This document shows positions 8,126-17,964 of a stretch of DNA of 64,000 bases, one piece after another (positions within the stretch are counted from its first letter, which is position 1; the number at the start of each line of letters is the position of its first letter). The stretch lies in assembly GCF_003850345.1 (NCBI RefSeq), contig NZ_CP027707.1, positions 992,001-1,056,000 of the forward strand. Reading direction: 5' to 3'. Source of the stretch: Pseudomonas chlororaphis subsp. piscium (GTDB lineage Bacteria; Pseudomonadota; Gammaproteobacteria; Pseudomonadales; Pseudomonadaceae). Made by a program: the position numbers and the translations under genes. The notes under the pieces were generated by a model, which was given only the letters and a program-made list of their open reading frames with translations, ran no database searches and was not told where the DNA came from.

Positions 8126-9349
8126 TCAAGGCGCGATAGTGCGCTGACCGGGGCGGAAGCCCTGGCGGCGGGCTGACCAGGCTACGCCCAGCCCGAGTAG
8201 GGCGAGCAAGGCCAGGGCCCAGGGGAAGGATGCCGTGCCCATGTGCTCCAGCAGCAGGCCGCCGGCGATGCCGCCGCCTGCCACGGCGAAGTTGAACACG
8301 GTCACCAGCATGGATTGCGCGACGTCGGCGTTATCACCGGCGGTATCGGCAATCGCCGTTTGCAGCAGCGTGGGGGCGCCGCCGAAGGTGATCCCCCAGG
8401 TCGCAATGCCCAGCAGTACGAGGGGCGCGGAGCCATTGGCGAAACCCAGTATCAGCGCGGCCAGGGTGAATACCGTCAGGCTGAGCAGGGTCAGCCGGCG
8501 CAGCCAGCGATCCACCAGCAGGCCAGTGATCCAGATGCCGACGATGCAGGCGACCCCGAACAGCAACAGCACGCTGTCTACCCGTTGCCCCAGGCCCACG
8601 GAGGTGAGGTAGGGCGCGATGTAGGTGTACAGGATGTTGTGCGCCAGTATCCAGGCGAACAGCGTCAACAGCAGCGGACGTATGCCCGGCATCAGGAAGA
8701 TCCGTCGGATCGGCAGGCGCTGGCGCTGCGTCTGGCCGGCGAAGTCCGGCACGGTAAAACGGACCCAGGCGAGTAGCACCAGGGCCAGGGCCGACATGAT
8801 CCAGAACACGCCGCGCCAGTCGAACAAGCTGCCCAGCCAGGTGCCCAGGGGCACGCCGATGGACAGGGCGATGGGCTGTCCGATCCCCACCACGGCCAGC
8901 GAGCGGCCTTGCAGATGGTGGGGCACCATGCGCCGCGCGTAACCGGCCAGCAGGCCCCAGATCACCCCGGCCGCCATGCCGGCGATAAAGCGTGCCACCA
9001 GTGTCACCTGGTAGTCCGTGGACAGGGCCGTGACGCTGTTGAACACCAGCAACCCGGCGATGGCCAGCAGGAATAGCGGCCGTCGCCGCCAACTGCGGGT
9101 GATGGCGATGACCGGGATGGCCGCCAGCACCGAGCCGAGGGCATAGAGGGTGACCAACTGCCCGGCCAGGGCCTCGGACACGCCCAGCCCCTGGCTGATC
9201 TGTGGCAGCAGCCCGGCCGGCATGGTTTCGGTCATGATGGCGATGAAGCCCGCCATGGTGAATGCCAGCAACTTCCACACGGGAAGCCCTTGATCAAGCG
9301 TGTCGAACGGGGCCGCCGCAAGGGCGCCGTCGTTGCCCTGAGTACTCAT
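8126..9349 (-). CDS. MFS transporter, DHA1 drug/sugar efflux type
   Basis: A 407-aa inner-membrane protein with about 12 hydrophobic segments and the major-facilitator layout. The N-terminal half contains MTETMPAGLLPQISQGLGVS and a TRSWRRRPLF loop (motif A-like). ARFIAGMAAGVIWGLLAGYA and GVPLGTWLGSLFDWRGVFWI are typical of AraJ/NepI/YdhP-like exporters. The ATG at 9349 starts MSTQGNDG; an in-frame TTG lies six bases earlier. It is 71 bp downstream of the dehydrogenase gene on the same strand and probably shares its transcript. The TetR gene and operators upstream suggest an inducible efflux function. The substrate cannot be told. Confidence 0.85.
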   Translation of the reverse strand: MSTQGNDGALAAAPFDTLDQGLPVWKLLAFTMAGFIAIMTETMPAGLLPQISQGLGVSEALAGQLVTLYALGSVLAAIPVIAITRSWRRRPLFLLAIAGLLVFNSVTALSTDYQVTLVARFIAGMAAGVIWGLLAGYARRMVPHHLQGRSLAVVGIGQPIALSIGVPLGTWLGSLFDWRGVFWIMSALALVLLAWVRFTVPDFAGQTQRQRLPIRRIFLMPGIRPLLLTLFAWILAHNILYTYIAPYLTSVGLGQRVDSVLLLFGVACIVGIWITGLLVDRWLRRLTLLSLTVFTLAALILGFANGSAPLVLLGIATWGITFGGAPTLLQTAIADTAGDNADVAQSMLVTVFNFAVAGGGIAGGLLLEHMGTASFPWALALLALLGLGVAWSARRQGFRPGQRTIAP

Positions 9350-9420
9350 ACGCAATCTCTCTGTCTATGGATGTGTGCCGGGCGCCCGCAAAGCGGTGAG
9401 TGCTTGCAGGCGCCGTGGGG

Positions 9421-10287
9421 TCAGGCGAGGTAGGAGGCGGCCATGTCCTTGTCGCCATGGCCGGCCTCGAGGGCACGTTCGAAACGCGACAACCCGGCCT
9501 GGGCTGCGTCCACCCGCACGCCGGCCTGGAGCGCGGCATCGACCACCAGGCGGGCGTCCTTCACTGCGTTGGCGATGGAAAAACTGGTGCTGTAGTCGTC
9601 CGCCAGGATTGCGGCGGCTTTGAGCCGGAAGTAGCCGCTGTCCAGCGGCCCGTCCTTGACCACATCGACCATCAGGGCCGGATCGACGCCCAGCCCCTTG
9701 GCGATGGCGATGCTTTCGGCGATGCCGTGGGTCAAGGCAAAGACCCAGCTATTGAGCGCCAGTTTGAGGCGGCTGCTGGCGCCGACCTGCTCGGAGACCC
9801 AGAGGGTGCGCTTACCAATGGCATCGAAGACCGGCTGCACATCCGCGCGCGCCGCAGCGGGGCCAGAGGCCAGAATGACCAGTTGGCCTTGTTCCGCGGG
9901 CTGTCGGGTGCCCTGGACCGGGGCGTCGTAAAACACCAGGCCGTGCTCGGCGGCGAACGCGGCCAGCGTGGCGGTGTCCTTGATGCCGACCGTACTCAGT
10001 TGCAGCCAGAGGGTGCCTTTCGACAGCGTGGGGGCGGCGGCCTGCATGGCTTGCAGCACGCTGGGGCCGTCCTTGAGCAGGGTCAGGACGATGTCCGCGC
10101 CTTGTACTGCGTCAGCTGGGTTGGGGAGCGCCTGGATGCCGTCCGGGGTCAGCGCTTGTGCCTTGGCGGCCGTGCGGTTCCAGGCGTTCACCCGGAAGCC
10201 GTGCTTGCTCAGGTTGCGGGCTACGGGCGCGCCGATCAGGCCAGTGCCGAGGACGGCGAGGGTGAGAGGCTTGCGGTCGATAGTCAT
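9421..10287 (-). CDS. NAD(P)-dependent beta-hydroxyacid dehydrogenase-family oxidoreductase
   Basis: A 288-aa cytoplasmic enzyme of the 3-hydroxyisobutyrate dehydrogenase/GLYR fold. The Rossmann motif VLGTGLIGAPVARNL is at residues 12-26. The substrate-binding segment FYDAPVQGTRQPAEQGQL (119-136) replaces the usual DAPVSGG, and the catalytic Lys is probably K175 in SRLKLALN. The usual pair of glycines in DAPVSGG is partly changed (QGT), so a substrate other than hydroxyisobutyrate is likely. It lies between the TetR gene and the MFS exporter, with a copy of the TetR-type operator 42 bp before its start. That suggests an inducible detoxification or reductase role. Confidence 0.85.
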   Translation of the reverse strand: MTIDRKPLTLAVLGTGLIGAPVARNLSKHGFRVNAWNRTAAKAQALTPDGIQALPNPADAVQGADIVLTLLKDGPSVLQAMQAAAPTLSKGTLWLQLSTVGIKDTATLAAFAAEHGLVFYDAPVQGTRQPAEQGQLVILASGPAAARADVQPVFDAIGKRTLWVSEQVGASSRLKLALNSWVFALTHGIAESIAIAKGLGVDPALMVDVVKDGPLDSGYFRLKAAAILADDYSTSFSIANAVKDARLVVDAALQAGVRVDAAQAGLSRFERALEAGHGDKDMAASYLA

Positions 10288-10328
10288 GGGGTAACTCCGA
10301 GGGTTGGAAAATGGCTGAATGCTTAACT

Positions 10329-10342
10329 GGAACGATCAGTCC
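10329..10342. promoter_or_regulatory. Predicted TetR operator before the dehydrogenase
   Basis: GGAACGATCAGTCC; its reverse complement GGACTGATCGTTCC differs at one of 14 positions from the site at 11004. It lies 42 bp before the dehydrogenase ATG, so this gene and the MFS gene may have their own repressible promoter. Confidence 0.6.
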
Positions 10343-10406
10343 AAAACTAGGCGAATAAAAACCCGAGGGCCGCGCAACGTGGTGTGGCGCAGCAGTCAGG
10401 TGTTGG

Positions 10407-10997
10407 TCAGAGCGCTTCCAGCGCTATCTCGAGGACATCCATGAGGCGTTCGCGCCGCTCCTGCGGCGGGCTGCCTTTGCTCACGACGCGCATGCCCTGG
10501 ATGGTGTTGACGATGAAGCGTGCCAGGGCGCGCGGCTTTTTATCGGGGGCGAGGGTGCCTTCCTGCTGGCCACGGCTGAGCAGCTGTTCCAGCGCATTCT
10601 CCAGGCGCAGGAAGTTCTGGCTCACCAGGGCGGCGACCGCCGGGTCCTGTGCCGCCAGTTCCAGCGTGGCATTGGCCACTAGGCAGCCGCGCTGGCGGGG
10701 GTCGCCCATTTCGTCCTCGACGATGCGCATCAGCAGTTGGCGAACCAGCGCTTCTGCCGGTTCTGACTGGGACAGCAGGTCGACATTGGCCTGGGTCAGT
10801 TGGTGATAGCGGCGCAGGGCCTGCTGGTACAGGCCGTTCTTGCTTTCAAAGGTGTTGTACAGGCTGCTTCGCGACAGGCCGGTGCCTTCGACAAGGTCCT
10901 GGATCGAGGTGGCGGCGTAGCCCCGCTGCCAGAACACCTGCATGGCGGAGTCAGCGACTTCGTCTGGCTCAAACTCTTTAGCGCGCACGGGATTCAC
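10407..10997 (-). CDS. TetR/AcrR-family transcriptional regulator
   Basis: A 196-aa repressor. The N-terminal helix-turn-helix is plain: DSAMQVFWQRGYAATSIQDL then GTGLSRSSLYNTFESKNGLY (about 16-57). The C-terminal ligand domain contains QRGCLVANATLELA, seen in the YxaF/NemR-like subgroup with a conserved Cys (here near residue 104), which could sense electrophiles. The start is uncertain: GTG at 10997 or GTG at 10988, neither with a clear Shine-Dalgarno. A palindromic operator begins 7 bp upstream of the first GTG, so autorepression is likely. It heads a same-strand run with the dehydrogenase and MFS genes. Confidence 0.87.
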   Translation of the reverse strand: MNPVRAKEFEPDEVADSAMQVFWQRGYAATSIQDLVEGTGLSRSSLYNTFESKNGLYQQALRRYHQLTQANVDLLSQSEPAEALVRQLLMRIVEDEMGDPRQRGCLVANATLELAAQDPAVAALVSQNFLRLENALEQLLSRGQQEGTLAPDKKPRALARFIVNTIQGMRVVSKGSPPQERRERLMDVLEIALEAL

Positions 10998-11003
10998 CGT
11001 ATT

Positions 11004-11017
11004 GGAATGATCGTTCC
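11004..11017. promoter_or_regulatory. Predicted TetR operator at the regulator's own start
   Basis: GGAATGATCGTTCC is palindromic in six of seven base pairs and matches 13 of 14 bases of the inverted site at 10329-10342. Its place right at the regulator's translation start suggests autorepression. Confidence 0.65.
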
Positions 11018-11141
11018 TGAAAAGTCTGGAGGTTTATCCCGAGCGAGTCAAGCGGCCTTGCACAAGCGACACAGGCGGAGCGAAAGTTATCCATCAGCCG
11101 GCGGTTCCCACCCTGTGTCGCGCAGCGCCCTGGAATGCACG

Positions 11142-11159
11142 TTGTCATACGGGCTTCAT
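11142..11159 (+). promoter_or_regulatory. Candidate Pho box
   Basis: TTGTCAT, four bases, then GCTTCAT: two 7-bp direct half-sites with an 11-bp period, as in PhoB boxes (CTGTCAT-N4-CTGTCAT). The first half matches 6 of 7, the second only 4 of 7. It lies 50 bp before the phoD ATG, which supports phosphate control. Confidence 0.45.
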
Positions 11160-11208
11160 CCCTGCTGACTAAGGTTTGCTTTTTCGGTTTATGTCGGAGG
11201 GATCCACG

Positions 11209-12750
11209 ATGAGCGATTTCACTCTCGGTCGGCGGCGTTTGATTCAGGTGGCGGGGGCAGGGCTGTTGCTGCCGGGGTTGGCGCCGGCGGTGATTGCCTC
11301 GGGCAAGGACCGGCCAAAGATGGTCGATGGTGTGCAGTCCGGGGATCTGCTCGGCGACCGGGCGATGGTCTGGAGCCGTACCGACCGCCCGGCGCGGATG
11401 GTGGTGGAGTGGGATACCCGCAGCCTGTTCAGCAACCCGCGCAAGTTTGTCTCACCCCTGGCCGATGCCCGCACCGACTTCACCGCGCGGGTCGAGTTGG
11501 GCGGGCTGCCCACCGACCAGGCGATTTTTTATCGGGTGTATTTCGAGGACGCCCAGACCGGCGTGCGCAGTAAACCCTGGTTCGGCCACTTACGCAGCGT
11601 GCCGCAGACCCGTCGCGATATCCGCTTTGTGTGGAGCGGCGACACTGTCGGCCAGGGTTTCGGCATCAACCCGGACATCGGTGGCATGCGCATCTACGAG
11701 GCCATGCGCCGGCGCCTGCCGGACTTTTTTATCCACAGCGGCGACACCATTTACGCCGACGGCCCGGTGCCGGCGCAGCTGACCACCGAGAATGGCCGGG
11801 TGTGGCGCAATATCACCACCGAGGCCAAGAGCAAGGTCGCCGAGACCCTCGACGAATACCGCGGCAACTACCGCTACAACCTGCTGGACGAGAACGTGCG
11901 GCGCTTCAATGCCGAGGTGCCGCAGATCTGGCAGTGGGACGACCACGAGGTGGTCAACAACTGGTCGCCGAGCAAGGTGCTGGATGAGCGTTACACCACC
12001 AAAGATATCCACACCCTGGTGGGCCGCGCGCGGCAGGCCTGGCTGGAATATGCGCCGATGCGCTTGCAGAGCGCCGACCAGGGCGGGCGGATCTATCGCA
12101 AGCTGAGCTACGGGCCGCTGCTGGATGTGTTCGTGCTGGACATGCGCAGCTATCGCGGCGGCAATGACGACAACCTCGGTGCGGCCAAGCCGTTCCTCGG
12201 CCGCGAGCAGTTGGACTGGCTCAAGCAGGGGCTCAAGCACTCCAAGGCGCAGTGGAAGGTGGTGGCGGCCGACATGCCCATCGGCCTCGGCGTGCCGGAC
12301 GGCGAGGTCAGCCCCGGCGTACCGCGCTGGGAGGCGATCGCCAACGGCGATCCGGGCCCGGCCCAGGGCCGCGAGCTGGAGATCGCCGAGTTGCTGGCGT
12401 TCCTGCGCAAGCACAAGGTGCGCAACCATGTGTGGCTGACGGCGGATGTGCACTACTGCGCGGCGCACCACTACCACCCGGACCGCGCGGCGTTCCAGGA
12501 CTTCGAGCCGTTCTGGGAATTCGTCGCCGGGCCTTTGAATGCCGGCAGTTTCGGGCCCAACGCGCTGGACAAGACCTTCGGCCCGGAGGTGGTGTTCCAG
12601 AAGGCGCCGCCGGCGCAGAACACCTCGCCGTTCGCCGGGTTCCAGTTCTTCGGCGAAGTGCAGATCGAAGGGCAGAGCGGGGAGTTGAGCGTGATCCTGC
12701 GGGACCTGGACGGGGTGGCGGTGTTCGAGCGCAAGTTGCAGCCGGTGTAG
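11209..12750 (+). CDS. phoD: PhoD-family alkaline phosphatase/phosphodiesterase, Tat-exported
   Basis: A 513-aa secreted phosphoesterase of the PhoD family (metal-dependent release of phosphate from mono- and diesters). The N-terminus has a twin-arginine signal, LGRRRLIQVAG (Arg8-10), then a hydrophobic stretch ending LAPAVIAS. An N-terminal beta-sandwich domain (about 40-135) precedes the metallophosphatase core. Core motifs are VWSGDTVGQGFGINPD, HSGDTIYADGPV, WQWDDHEVVNNWSP and WLTADVHYCAAHHY. The ATG at 11209 with GGAGGG upstream is preferred over an earlier in-frame start. A candidate Pho box lies 50 bp upstream. The TAG stop is part of the REP element that follows. Confidence 0.92.
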   Translation: MSDFTLGRRRLIQVAGAGLLLPGLAPAVIASGKDRPKMVDGVQSGDLLGDRAMVWSRTDRPARMVVEWDTRSLFSNPRKFVSPLADARTDFTARVELGGLPTDQAIFYRVYFEDAQTGVRSKPWFGHLRSVPQTRRDIRFVWSGDTVGQGFGINPDIGGMRIYEAMRRRLPDFFIHSGDTIYADGPVPAQLTTENGRVWRNITTEAKSKVAETLDEYRGNYRYNLLDENVRRFNAEVPQIWQWDDHEVVNNWSPSKVLDERYTTKDIHTLVGRARQAWLEYAPMRLQSADQGGRIYRKLSYGPLLDVFVLDMRSYRGGNDDNLGAAKPFLGREQLDWLKQGLKHSKAQWKVVAADMPIGLGVPDGEVSPGVPRWEAIANGDPGPAQGRELEIAELLAFLRKHKVRNHVWLTADVHYCAAHHYHPDRAAFQDFEPFWEFVAGPLNAGSFGPNALDKTFGPEVVFQKAPPAQNTSPFAGFQFFGEVQIEGQSGELSVILRDLDGVAVFERKLQPV

Positions 12751-12836
12751 GAGCGAGGCTTGCCCGCGATGGGCGCGACGCGGACTGTCTGGGACACCGC
12801 GTTATCGTTCAATCGCGGGCAAGCCTCGCTCCTACA
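12746..12836. repeat. REP inverted pair overlapping the phoD stop codon
   Basis: TGTAGGAGCGAGGCTTGCCC then GCGATG opens the element, and ATCGCGGGCAAGCCTCGCTC then CTACA closes it. The arms are almost perfectly complementary over about 25 bp. The TAG in the first TGTAG is the stop codon of phoD. On the other side the element ends 3 bp from the stop of the convergent piuB-like gene, so it probably also acts as a bidirectional transcript-end hairpin. Confidence 0.9.
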
Positions 12837-12838
12837 GA

Positions 12839-15367
12839 TCAGTAGACATCCCGGCGATAGCGGCCTTGCTCGATCAGCCGTTCGACGACCTCGATGCCCA
12901 GTACTTCGTTGAGCACCTGATCCACCCCCGACGCCATGCCTTGCAGGCTGCCGCAGATATAGATCGAGGCGCCGTCGGCCAGCCATTGCTTGAGGCGTTC
13001 GGCCTGTTGGCGCAGGCGATCCTGGACGTAGATCTTCTCGGCCTGATCGCGGGAGAAGGCTAGGTCCAGGCGGCGCAGATCGCCGGCGGTCAGCCATTCC
13101 TGCAGCTCGTCCTTGCAGTAGAAATCATGCTCGGCGTTGCGCTCGCCGAAGATCAGCCAGTTGTCTTGCTGGCCCTCGGCGATGCGCGCCTTGAGCAGGC
13201 TGCGCAAGCCGGCCAGGCCAGTGCCGTTGCCCAGCAGGATCAGCGGGCAAGGTTCGGCCGGCGGATGGAAGCCGCTGTTGCGCCGCACCCGCAGGCTGAT
13301 GCTGGAGCCGACCGGCGCATGCTCGGTGAGCCAGCCGGAGCCGATACCCAGGCTGCCGTCGGGGTGGCGTTCCTGGCGTACCAGCAGTTCCAGCTGGCCG
13401 TCGCTGGCCAGCGAGGCGATGGAGTATTCGCGCATTGCCAGCGGCACCAGGGCATCCACCAACGCCTGGGCGTGCAGGCCCACCAGATGGGCACGGTTTT
13501 CCGGGAGCTGGCGGCTGGCCAGGGCCTGGGTCAGGGTTTCCGTCAGGCCGTCGAGCTGCACCGTGGCGCTGCCGTCCAGGCCCAGGCCGTCGAGGAAGAA
13601 CTCGATGGCCCATGCGCAGTTGCGCGGCAGCACTTCCACCAGATCGCCGGCCAGCCAGCTGCTCGGTTGCGGTGGGGTGAGGCCCAGCAGGTAGACGCCG
13701 GAGCCGCTGCTGTCGGGGTTGAGCAGCAGGCGTTGATTCAGGGTCCAGTTGTCGTAGGCGGGCGCCTGCCACAGGTCCACCGGCGCCTGGCCGATCAACT
13801 GGCCCAGTTGCTGCTGCCAGTGGCGCAGGGCGTAGCTGTCGCCGCTGTCGACTTCCACCGGAGCGAACAGGGTGTTGCCGCCATGCTCGGCCAGCCAGCC
13901 ATGCAGGCGCTTGGCAAAACCGCAGAAGTGCGGGTATTGCCGGTCGCCCAGGCCCAGTACGCCGTACTTGAGGTTGTCCAGGGACAAGGCGCGGCTCAGC
14001 ACCTTGCGTTCAAAACCCCGGGCGCTGTCCGGCGCTTCGCCGTCGCCGAAGGTGCTGACCACGAACAATGCGTTCTGGGTATTCAGCAGGTCTTGCTCGC
14101 TGACGCTGGCCAGCGCCTGGACCTTGGTCGGTACGCCCGCGGCCTGCAATTGCCCGGCGGTCTGCCAGGCCAGTTGTTCGGCGAAACCGCTCTGGCTGGC
14201 GAAGCCGATCAGCCAGGCCGAGGCATCGCCGGTGTCGGTGCTCAGGCCCTGGCGCGCATCCTTGATCTGGCGTTTCTTGCGCCGGCGATCCAGGTACAGC
14301 AGCCAGCCGGTGATAAAGAACAGCGGCATGGTCAGCGAAGCGATAGTCACCAGGATGCGTCCGACGATGCCGAAGTAGCTGCCCACGTGCAGGGCATAGA
14401 TGCTGGTCAGCAACTGCGCCTTGAGGCTCTTGTCGCTGTAGCGGTCATGGCGGCTGACCACGCCGCTGTTCGGGTCGATGGTGATCTGGTTCAGCGCCCG
14501 GTCGTGGGGCGAGTTCTTGAACAGATAGAACACGGTCGCCGGCTGGCCGGCCACCGCTGGCATGCGGATGTTGTAGGAGCTCAGGTCCTTGCCGGCGGTG
14601 CTGTAGATACCCAGCCACATGGCGTTGTAGTCGGCGGTCGGCGCCGGGCCCTGGGGCGGCGCGCCCCGGCTGCCCTTCATGCGCTGGCTCTGTGGCGAGT
14701 CGGCCAGCAGTTTGTTCAGGCCCTTGTTGTACCACTCGTAGGACCAGGACAAACCGGTCAGCGCCGCCAGTAGATAGAACAGCAGGCACCAGGTCCCGGC
14801 CACGGCGTGCAGGTCCCAGTTGAAGCCACGGCCTTTTTTCGCCCAATCCAGGGTCAGCCAGGCGCGCCAGCTCGCCACCTGGCGCGGCCAGCGCAGGTAG
14901 AGGCCGGACAGGCAGAAGAAGATCAGGATCAGGGTGCAGGCGCCGGTGATCTGCCGGCCGCTGTCGCCCATGGCCAGGAAACGGTGCAGTTGCAGCATCA
15001 GGCCGAAGAAGTCCTGGCCCAGGGCCGCGCCCATGAACTCGCCGGTGTAGGGGTCGAAATAACGCATCTCGCCGCGACGCTGGCCCGGTGGCGGGGTGAA
15101 CCAGACGCGGGCGGCGTTGCCGCTGTCGGCTTCCACCGTGAGCATCGACACGGTCTTGCCCGAGGCGGCCTGGATTTTTTCCACCAGCTCGGCGGGTGGC
15201 AGGACGCCGGCCGGCTGTTTTTCCACCTGCAGTGTGGAGGGATTGAGGGCACGCAGGATTTCATCCTGGAACGACACGGTCGCTCCGGTAATGCCCATCA
15301 AGGCCAGGACCAGGCCGGCGCTGATGCCGAAAAACCAGTGCAACTGGAACAGGGTTTTCTTCAACAC
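12839..15367 (-). CDS. piuB: PepSY-transmembrane/flavodoxin/reductase fusion (PiuB-like, siderophore-iron reduction)
   Basis: An 842-aa inner-membrane flavoprotein. Residues 1-370 form a PepSY-associated membrane domain ([20 protein letters not shown], later [17 protein letters not shown] and [19 protein letters not shown]). A flavodoxin-like domain follows at about 385-530 ([17 protein letters not shown]). The rest is a sulfite-reductase/CPR-type FAD and NAD(P)H module ([42 protein letters not shown]). This suits electron transfer from NAD(P)H across the membrane to ferric siderophores; that role is inferred from family and context. The likely start is GTG at 15367 with GAGG upstream. It follows piuA on the same strand, separated by a terminator-like hairpin at 15453. 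The order matches the PA4513-PA4514 region of P. aeruginosa. Confidence 0.85.
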   Translation of the reverse strand: MLKKTLFQLHWFFGISAGLVLALMGITGATVSFQDEILRALNPSTLQVEKQPAGVLPPAELVEKIQAASGKTVSMLTVEADSGNAARVWFTPPPGQRRGEMRYFDPYTGEFMGAALGQDFFGLMLQLHRFLAMGDSGRQITGACTLILIFFCLSGLYLRWPRQVASWRAWLTLDWAKKGRGFNWDLHAVAGTWCLLFYLLAALTGLSWSYEWYNKGLNKLLADSPQSQRMKGSRGAPPQGPAPTADYNAMWLGIYSTAGKDLSSYNIRMPAVAGQPATVFYLFKNSPHDRALNQITIDPNSGVVSRHDRYSDKSLKAQLLTSIYALHVGSYFGIVGRILVTIASLTMPLFFITGWLLYLDRRRKKRQIKDARQGLSTDTGDASAWLIGFASQSGFAEQLAWQTAGQLQAAGVPTKVQALASVSEQDLLNTQNALFVVSTFGDGEAPDSARGFERKVLSRALSLDNLKYGVLGLGDRQYPHFCGFAKRLHGWLAEHGGNTLFAPVEVDSGDSYALRHWQQQLGQLIGQAPVDLWQAPAYDNWTLNQRLLLNPDSSGSGVYLLGLTPPQPSSWLAGDLVEVLPRNCAWAIEFFLDGLGLDGSATVQLDGLTETLTQALASRQLPENRAHLVGLHAQALVDALVPLAMREYSIASLASDGQLELLVRQERHPDGSLGIGSGWLTEHAPVGSSISLRVRRNSGFHPPAEPCPLILLGNGTGLAGLRSLLKARIAEGQQDNWLIFGERNAEHDFYCKDELQEWLTAGDLRRLDLAFSRDQAEKIYVQDRLRQQAERLKQWLADGASIYICGSLQGMASGVDQVLNEVLGIEVVERLIEQGRYRRDVY

Positions 15368-15452
15368 ATCGACCGCCTCGTTGGTTCTTAAGTCTGTGCA
15401 CGGCGCGCATTATGCCGTGAGTTGTCGAGAAACATTCTTTCTTACGCACAAA

Positions 15453-15480
15453 AGCCCCACTCATCGAAATGCGTGGGGCT
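15453..15480 (-). terminator. Rho-independent terminator after piuA
   Basis: AGCCCCAC and GTGGGGCT form a perfect 8-bp stem with a 12-nt loop, followed on the minus strand by TTTTG. It lies between the piuA stop and the piuB start, so piuB may rely on read-through or its own promoter. Confidence 0.75.
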
Positions 15481-15533
15481 CAGGTGGTTACCGCTACGAC
15501 GCCCGGATGCGCCAGGCGTCGCGTTCCACCTCG

Positions 15534-17807
15534 TCAGAAGTGGAAGTTGGTGGTGAACAAGGCGGTACGGCCGGCTGCCTGGTTGGCGAAGTGCGCCGAG
15601 TAGGCTTTGTCGTAGTAGGTCTTGTCGGTCAGGTTCTGCACGTTCAGCTGCAGGTCGACGTTCTTGCTCAGCTTGTAGCTGGCCATGGCGTCGTAGCGGG
15701 TGTAGGACGGCACATACACGGTGTTGCCGGCGTCGCCATACACCTCGTCGACATAGAACGCGCCGCCGCCGACGGTCAGCTTCGGCATCACTTCATAAGT
15801 GGTCCACAGGCTGAAGCTGTTTTTCGGCGTGTTCGGCATTTCATTGCCTTTGTTCGAGCCGGCGCTGATCACCCCGTTACGACCGTTGAAGCCCGGGTCC
15901 ACCAGCTCGCTTTTCAGGTAGCTGTAGCCGGCGAAGACTTGCCACTTGTCGGTGATCTTGCCGCTGGCCGACAGTTCCAGGCCGTCGACGCGGGATTCAC
16001 CGGCGTTCTGGTAGGTCATGGCGTCCACCAGGATGCGGGTGTTTTTCTTCTCGGTACGGAACACCGCGGCGGTCAGGGACAGACGGTCGTTGAACACGTC
16101 CCACTTGGTGCCCAGCTCGTAGTTGACGGTTTCTTCCGGTTGCAGGTCGCTGACGCTGGCGCCGGCGGACAGCGGGTTACCGTCCGCGCCTTCACCGACC
16201 AAACCGCCCGCTGGCGAGGCCGAGGTGGCATAGGAGGCGTAGATGCTGCCGTTGTCCGTCGGTTTCCACACCAGGCCGGCCTGCCAGTTCCAGAACTGGC
16301 TGTCGTCCTTGATCTTGGTGCGCCCGGTGGCGGTGTCGGTATTGGCCACGGTGTCGAAGGTGTCGTAGCGCAGGCCGACGTTCAGCAGCCATTGCGGGTC
16401 GAGTTCGATGGTGTCGAACACATAGGCCGCGCGGCTGGTGGCTTTAGTGTTGGTGCCGTAGTAGTTGCGGCTGATTGCGCCGGTCCAGGCATCGTCCGGG
16501 TTCGGGTTGCTCAGCGAGGTGCAGCTCGGGATGCTGCCCGGATTACAGACCTTGGCGGTGTTACCGGCGATGTTGTAGCTGCTGACGCGAGTCTCTTCGC
16601 CGGTGAACTCAAGGCCGGTGGAGTAGTTGTGCTTGAAGCCCAGGGCCTGGAACTCGCCGAACAGGTCGGTCTGGTTGGTGGTGGTTTCGGTGGTGGACAC
16701 CCGCGAGTTGGCGCGACGCCACACGGTGCCGTACTTGTTGACGTTGAACTTGCTGTCGTCAGGCTGGGTGAGGATGTAGTCCTGGCCGGTGTTGCCATGA
16801 CGCAGGGTGTTTTTCAGCGTCATGTTGTCGTTCAGGTCGTGCTCGATGGAGATGGTGCTGATGTCCGCGCGGGTCTTGCGGAAGTCACGATCCTTCAAGC
16901 CATAGAAGTTGTCGCTGTCGCCGCCGTCGGTCGGTTTGTCGTGCTTGTGGGCGGTGGCGCTGGCCGAGCTGTAGCCGTAGGGAATGCCCGAGTCCGGCAG
17001 GTCGTCGCTTTCCATGTGGTAGTAGCTGAAGTTGACGCGGGTCGGGGTGCCCAGGCCGAAGGTCAGGGACGGTGCCACGCCCCAGCGGTCGTAGTTGACG
17101 GCGTCGCGACCGGCCACGTTCTGCTCGTGGCTCATCAGGTTCAGGCGGAAGGCGGCGCTGTCGAGGAACTGGCGGTTCACGTCCAGCACATAACGGCGGG
17201 TCTGGTCGGAGCCATAGGTGAAGCCACCGTTGAGGAAGTCTTGCTGCTTGGGCGTCTTGCTCACCAGGTTGAGGCTGCCACCGGCCGAGCCGCGACCGCC
17301 GAAGGAGGAGTTGGGGCCCTTGCTGACTTCGATCGATTCGATGTCGAAGATCTCGCGGCTCTGGCCACCGGTGTCGCGCACGCCATCGAGGTAGGTGTCG
17401 CCCTGGGCGTCGAAGCCACGGATGAACGGACGGTCGCCCTGCGGGTTGCCGCCTTCGCCGGCACCGAAGGTAATGCCCGGCACGGTGCGCAGTGCGTCCT
17501 GCAGCGAGGTGGCGGCGGTGTCCTTGAGGACTTGTTGAGGCACCACGGTGACCGAGCGCGGGGTGTTGACCAGCGGCGCGGTGTACTTCTGCGACGAGGC
17601 CTTTTCGACCTGGTAGGACGTCTGGTCCTGGGCTTCACCGGTGATGCTGGTGGCATCCAGGGAAATGGCATTGCCCGCGGCTTTCTTCTCGGTGTTTTCC
17701 GCGGCAAAAGCCATGTGGGCTGCGGAGCCGGCGGTGATCGCCACGCCAATTGCAGACGCCAGCAGGCGTGGTGAACCGAGCGGTAATTGTGGTTGTTGGC
17801 GCGACAT
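15534..17807 (-). CDS. piuA: TonB-dependent siderophore receptor PiuA
   Basis: A 757-aa outer-membrane receptor for ferric catechol-type siderophores. A signal peptide (about 1-40, ending AAHMAFAAE) precedes the plug domain: [56 protein letters not shown] 22-strand-type barrel ends in FTTNFHF, with the terminal Phe needed for BAM insertion. I chose the ATG at 17807 because GAGGGG lies 6 nt upstream; the frame extends further without a ribosome site. It is divergent from piuC across a 205-bp AT-rich gap with two candidate Fur boxes. Synteny with PA4513-PA4516 supports PiuA. P. aeruginosa PiuA is known for uptake of siderophore-drug conjugates. Confidence 0.93.
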   Translation of the reverse strand: MSRQQPQLPLGSPRLLASAIGVAITAGSAAHMAFAAENTEKKAAGNAISLDATSITGEAQDQTSYQVEKASSQKYTAPLVNTPRSVTVVPQQVLKDTAATSLQDALRTVPGITFGAGEGGNPQGDRPFIRGFDAQGDTYLDGVRDTGGQSREIFDIESIEVSKGPNSSFGGRGSAGGSLNLVSKTPKQQDFLNGGFTYGSDQTRRYVLDVNRQFLDSAAFRLNLMSHEQNVAGRDAVNYDRWGVAPSLTFGLGTPTRVNFSYYHMESDDLPDSGIPYGYSSASATAHKHDKPTDGGDSDNFYGLKDRDFRKTRADISTISIEHDLNDNMTLKNTLRHGNTGQDYILTQPDDSKFNVNKYGTVWRRANSRVSTTETTTNQTDLFGEFQALGFKHNYSTGLEFTGEETRVSSYNIAGNTAKVCNPGSIPSCTSLSNPNPDDAWTGAISRNYYGTNTKATSRAAYVFDTIELDPQWLLNVGLRYDTFDTVANTDTATGRTKIKDDSQFWNWQAGLVWKPTDNGSIYASYATSASPAGGLVGEGADGNPLSAGASVSDLQPEETVNYELGTKWDVFNDRLSLTAAVFRTEKKNTRILVDAMTYQNAGESRVDGLELSASGKITDKWQVFAGYSYLKSELVDPGFNGRNGVISAGSNKGNEMPNTPKNSFSLWTTYEVMPKLTVGGGAFYVDEVYGDAGNTVYVPSYTRYDAMASYKLSKNVDLQLNVQNLTDKTYYDKAYSAHFANQAAGRTALFTTNFHF

Positions 17808-17872
17808 GGTGATTCCCCTCCCCAAGGATTTGAGGCGGCGGAATATAAGGCGAACAAGTATTTGTATCAATT

Positions 17873-17891
17873 GCGAAATATTGCTATTCGC
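17873..17891 (-). promoter_or_regulatory. Candidate Fur box, piuA side
   Basis: GCGAAATATTGCTATTCGC (reverse GCGAATAGCAATATTTCGC) has outer arms GCGAA/TTCGC and matches GATAATGAGAATCATTATC at about 10 of 19 positions. It is 66 bp from the piuA ATG. Confidence 0.5.
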
Positions 17892-17964
17892 ATGGAATTT
17901 ACATTCTTTACAATCTCCCTTTACGGTTTTTACGTTTTCATTCGTCTGCGCATTTTACATTTTC

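Noticed and set aside
12746..12836. CRISPR-like repeats
   Set aside because: TGTAGGAGCG elements occur as isolated inverted pairs scattered over the window, not as direct repeats with spacers.
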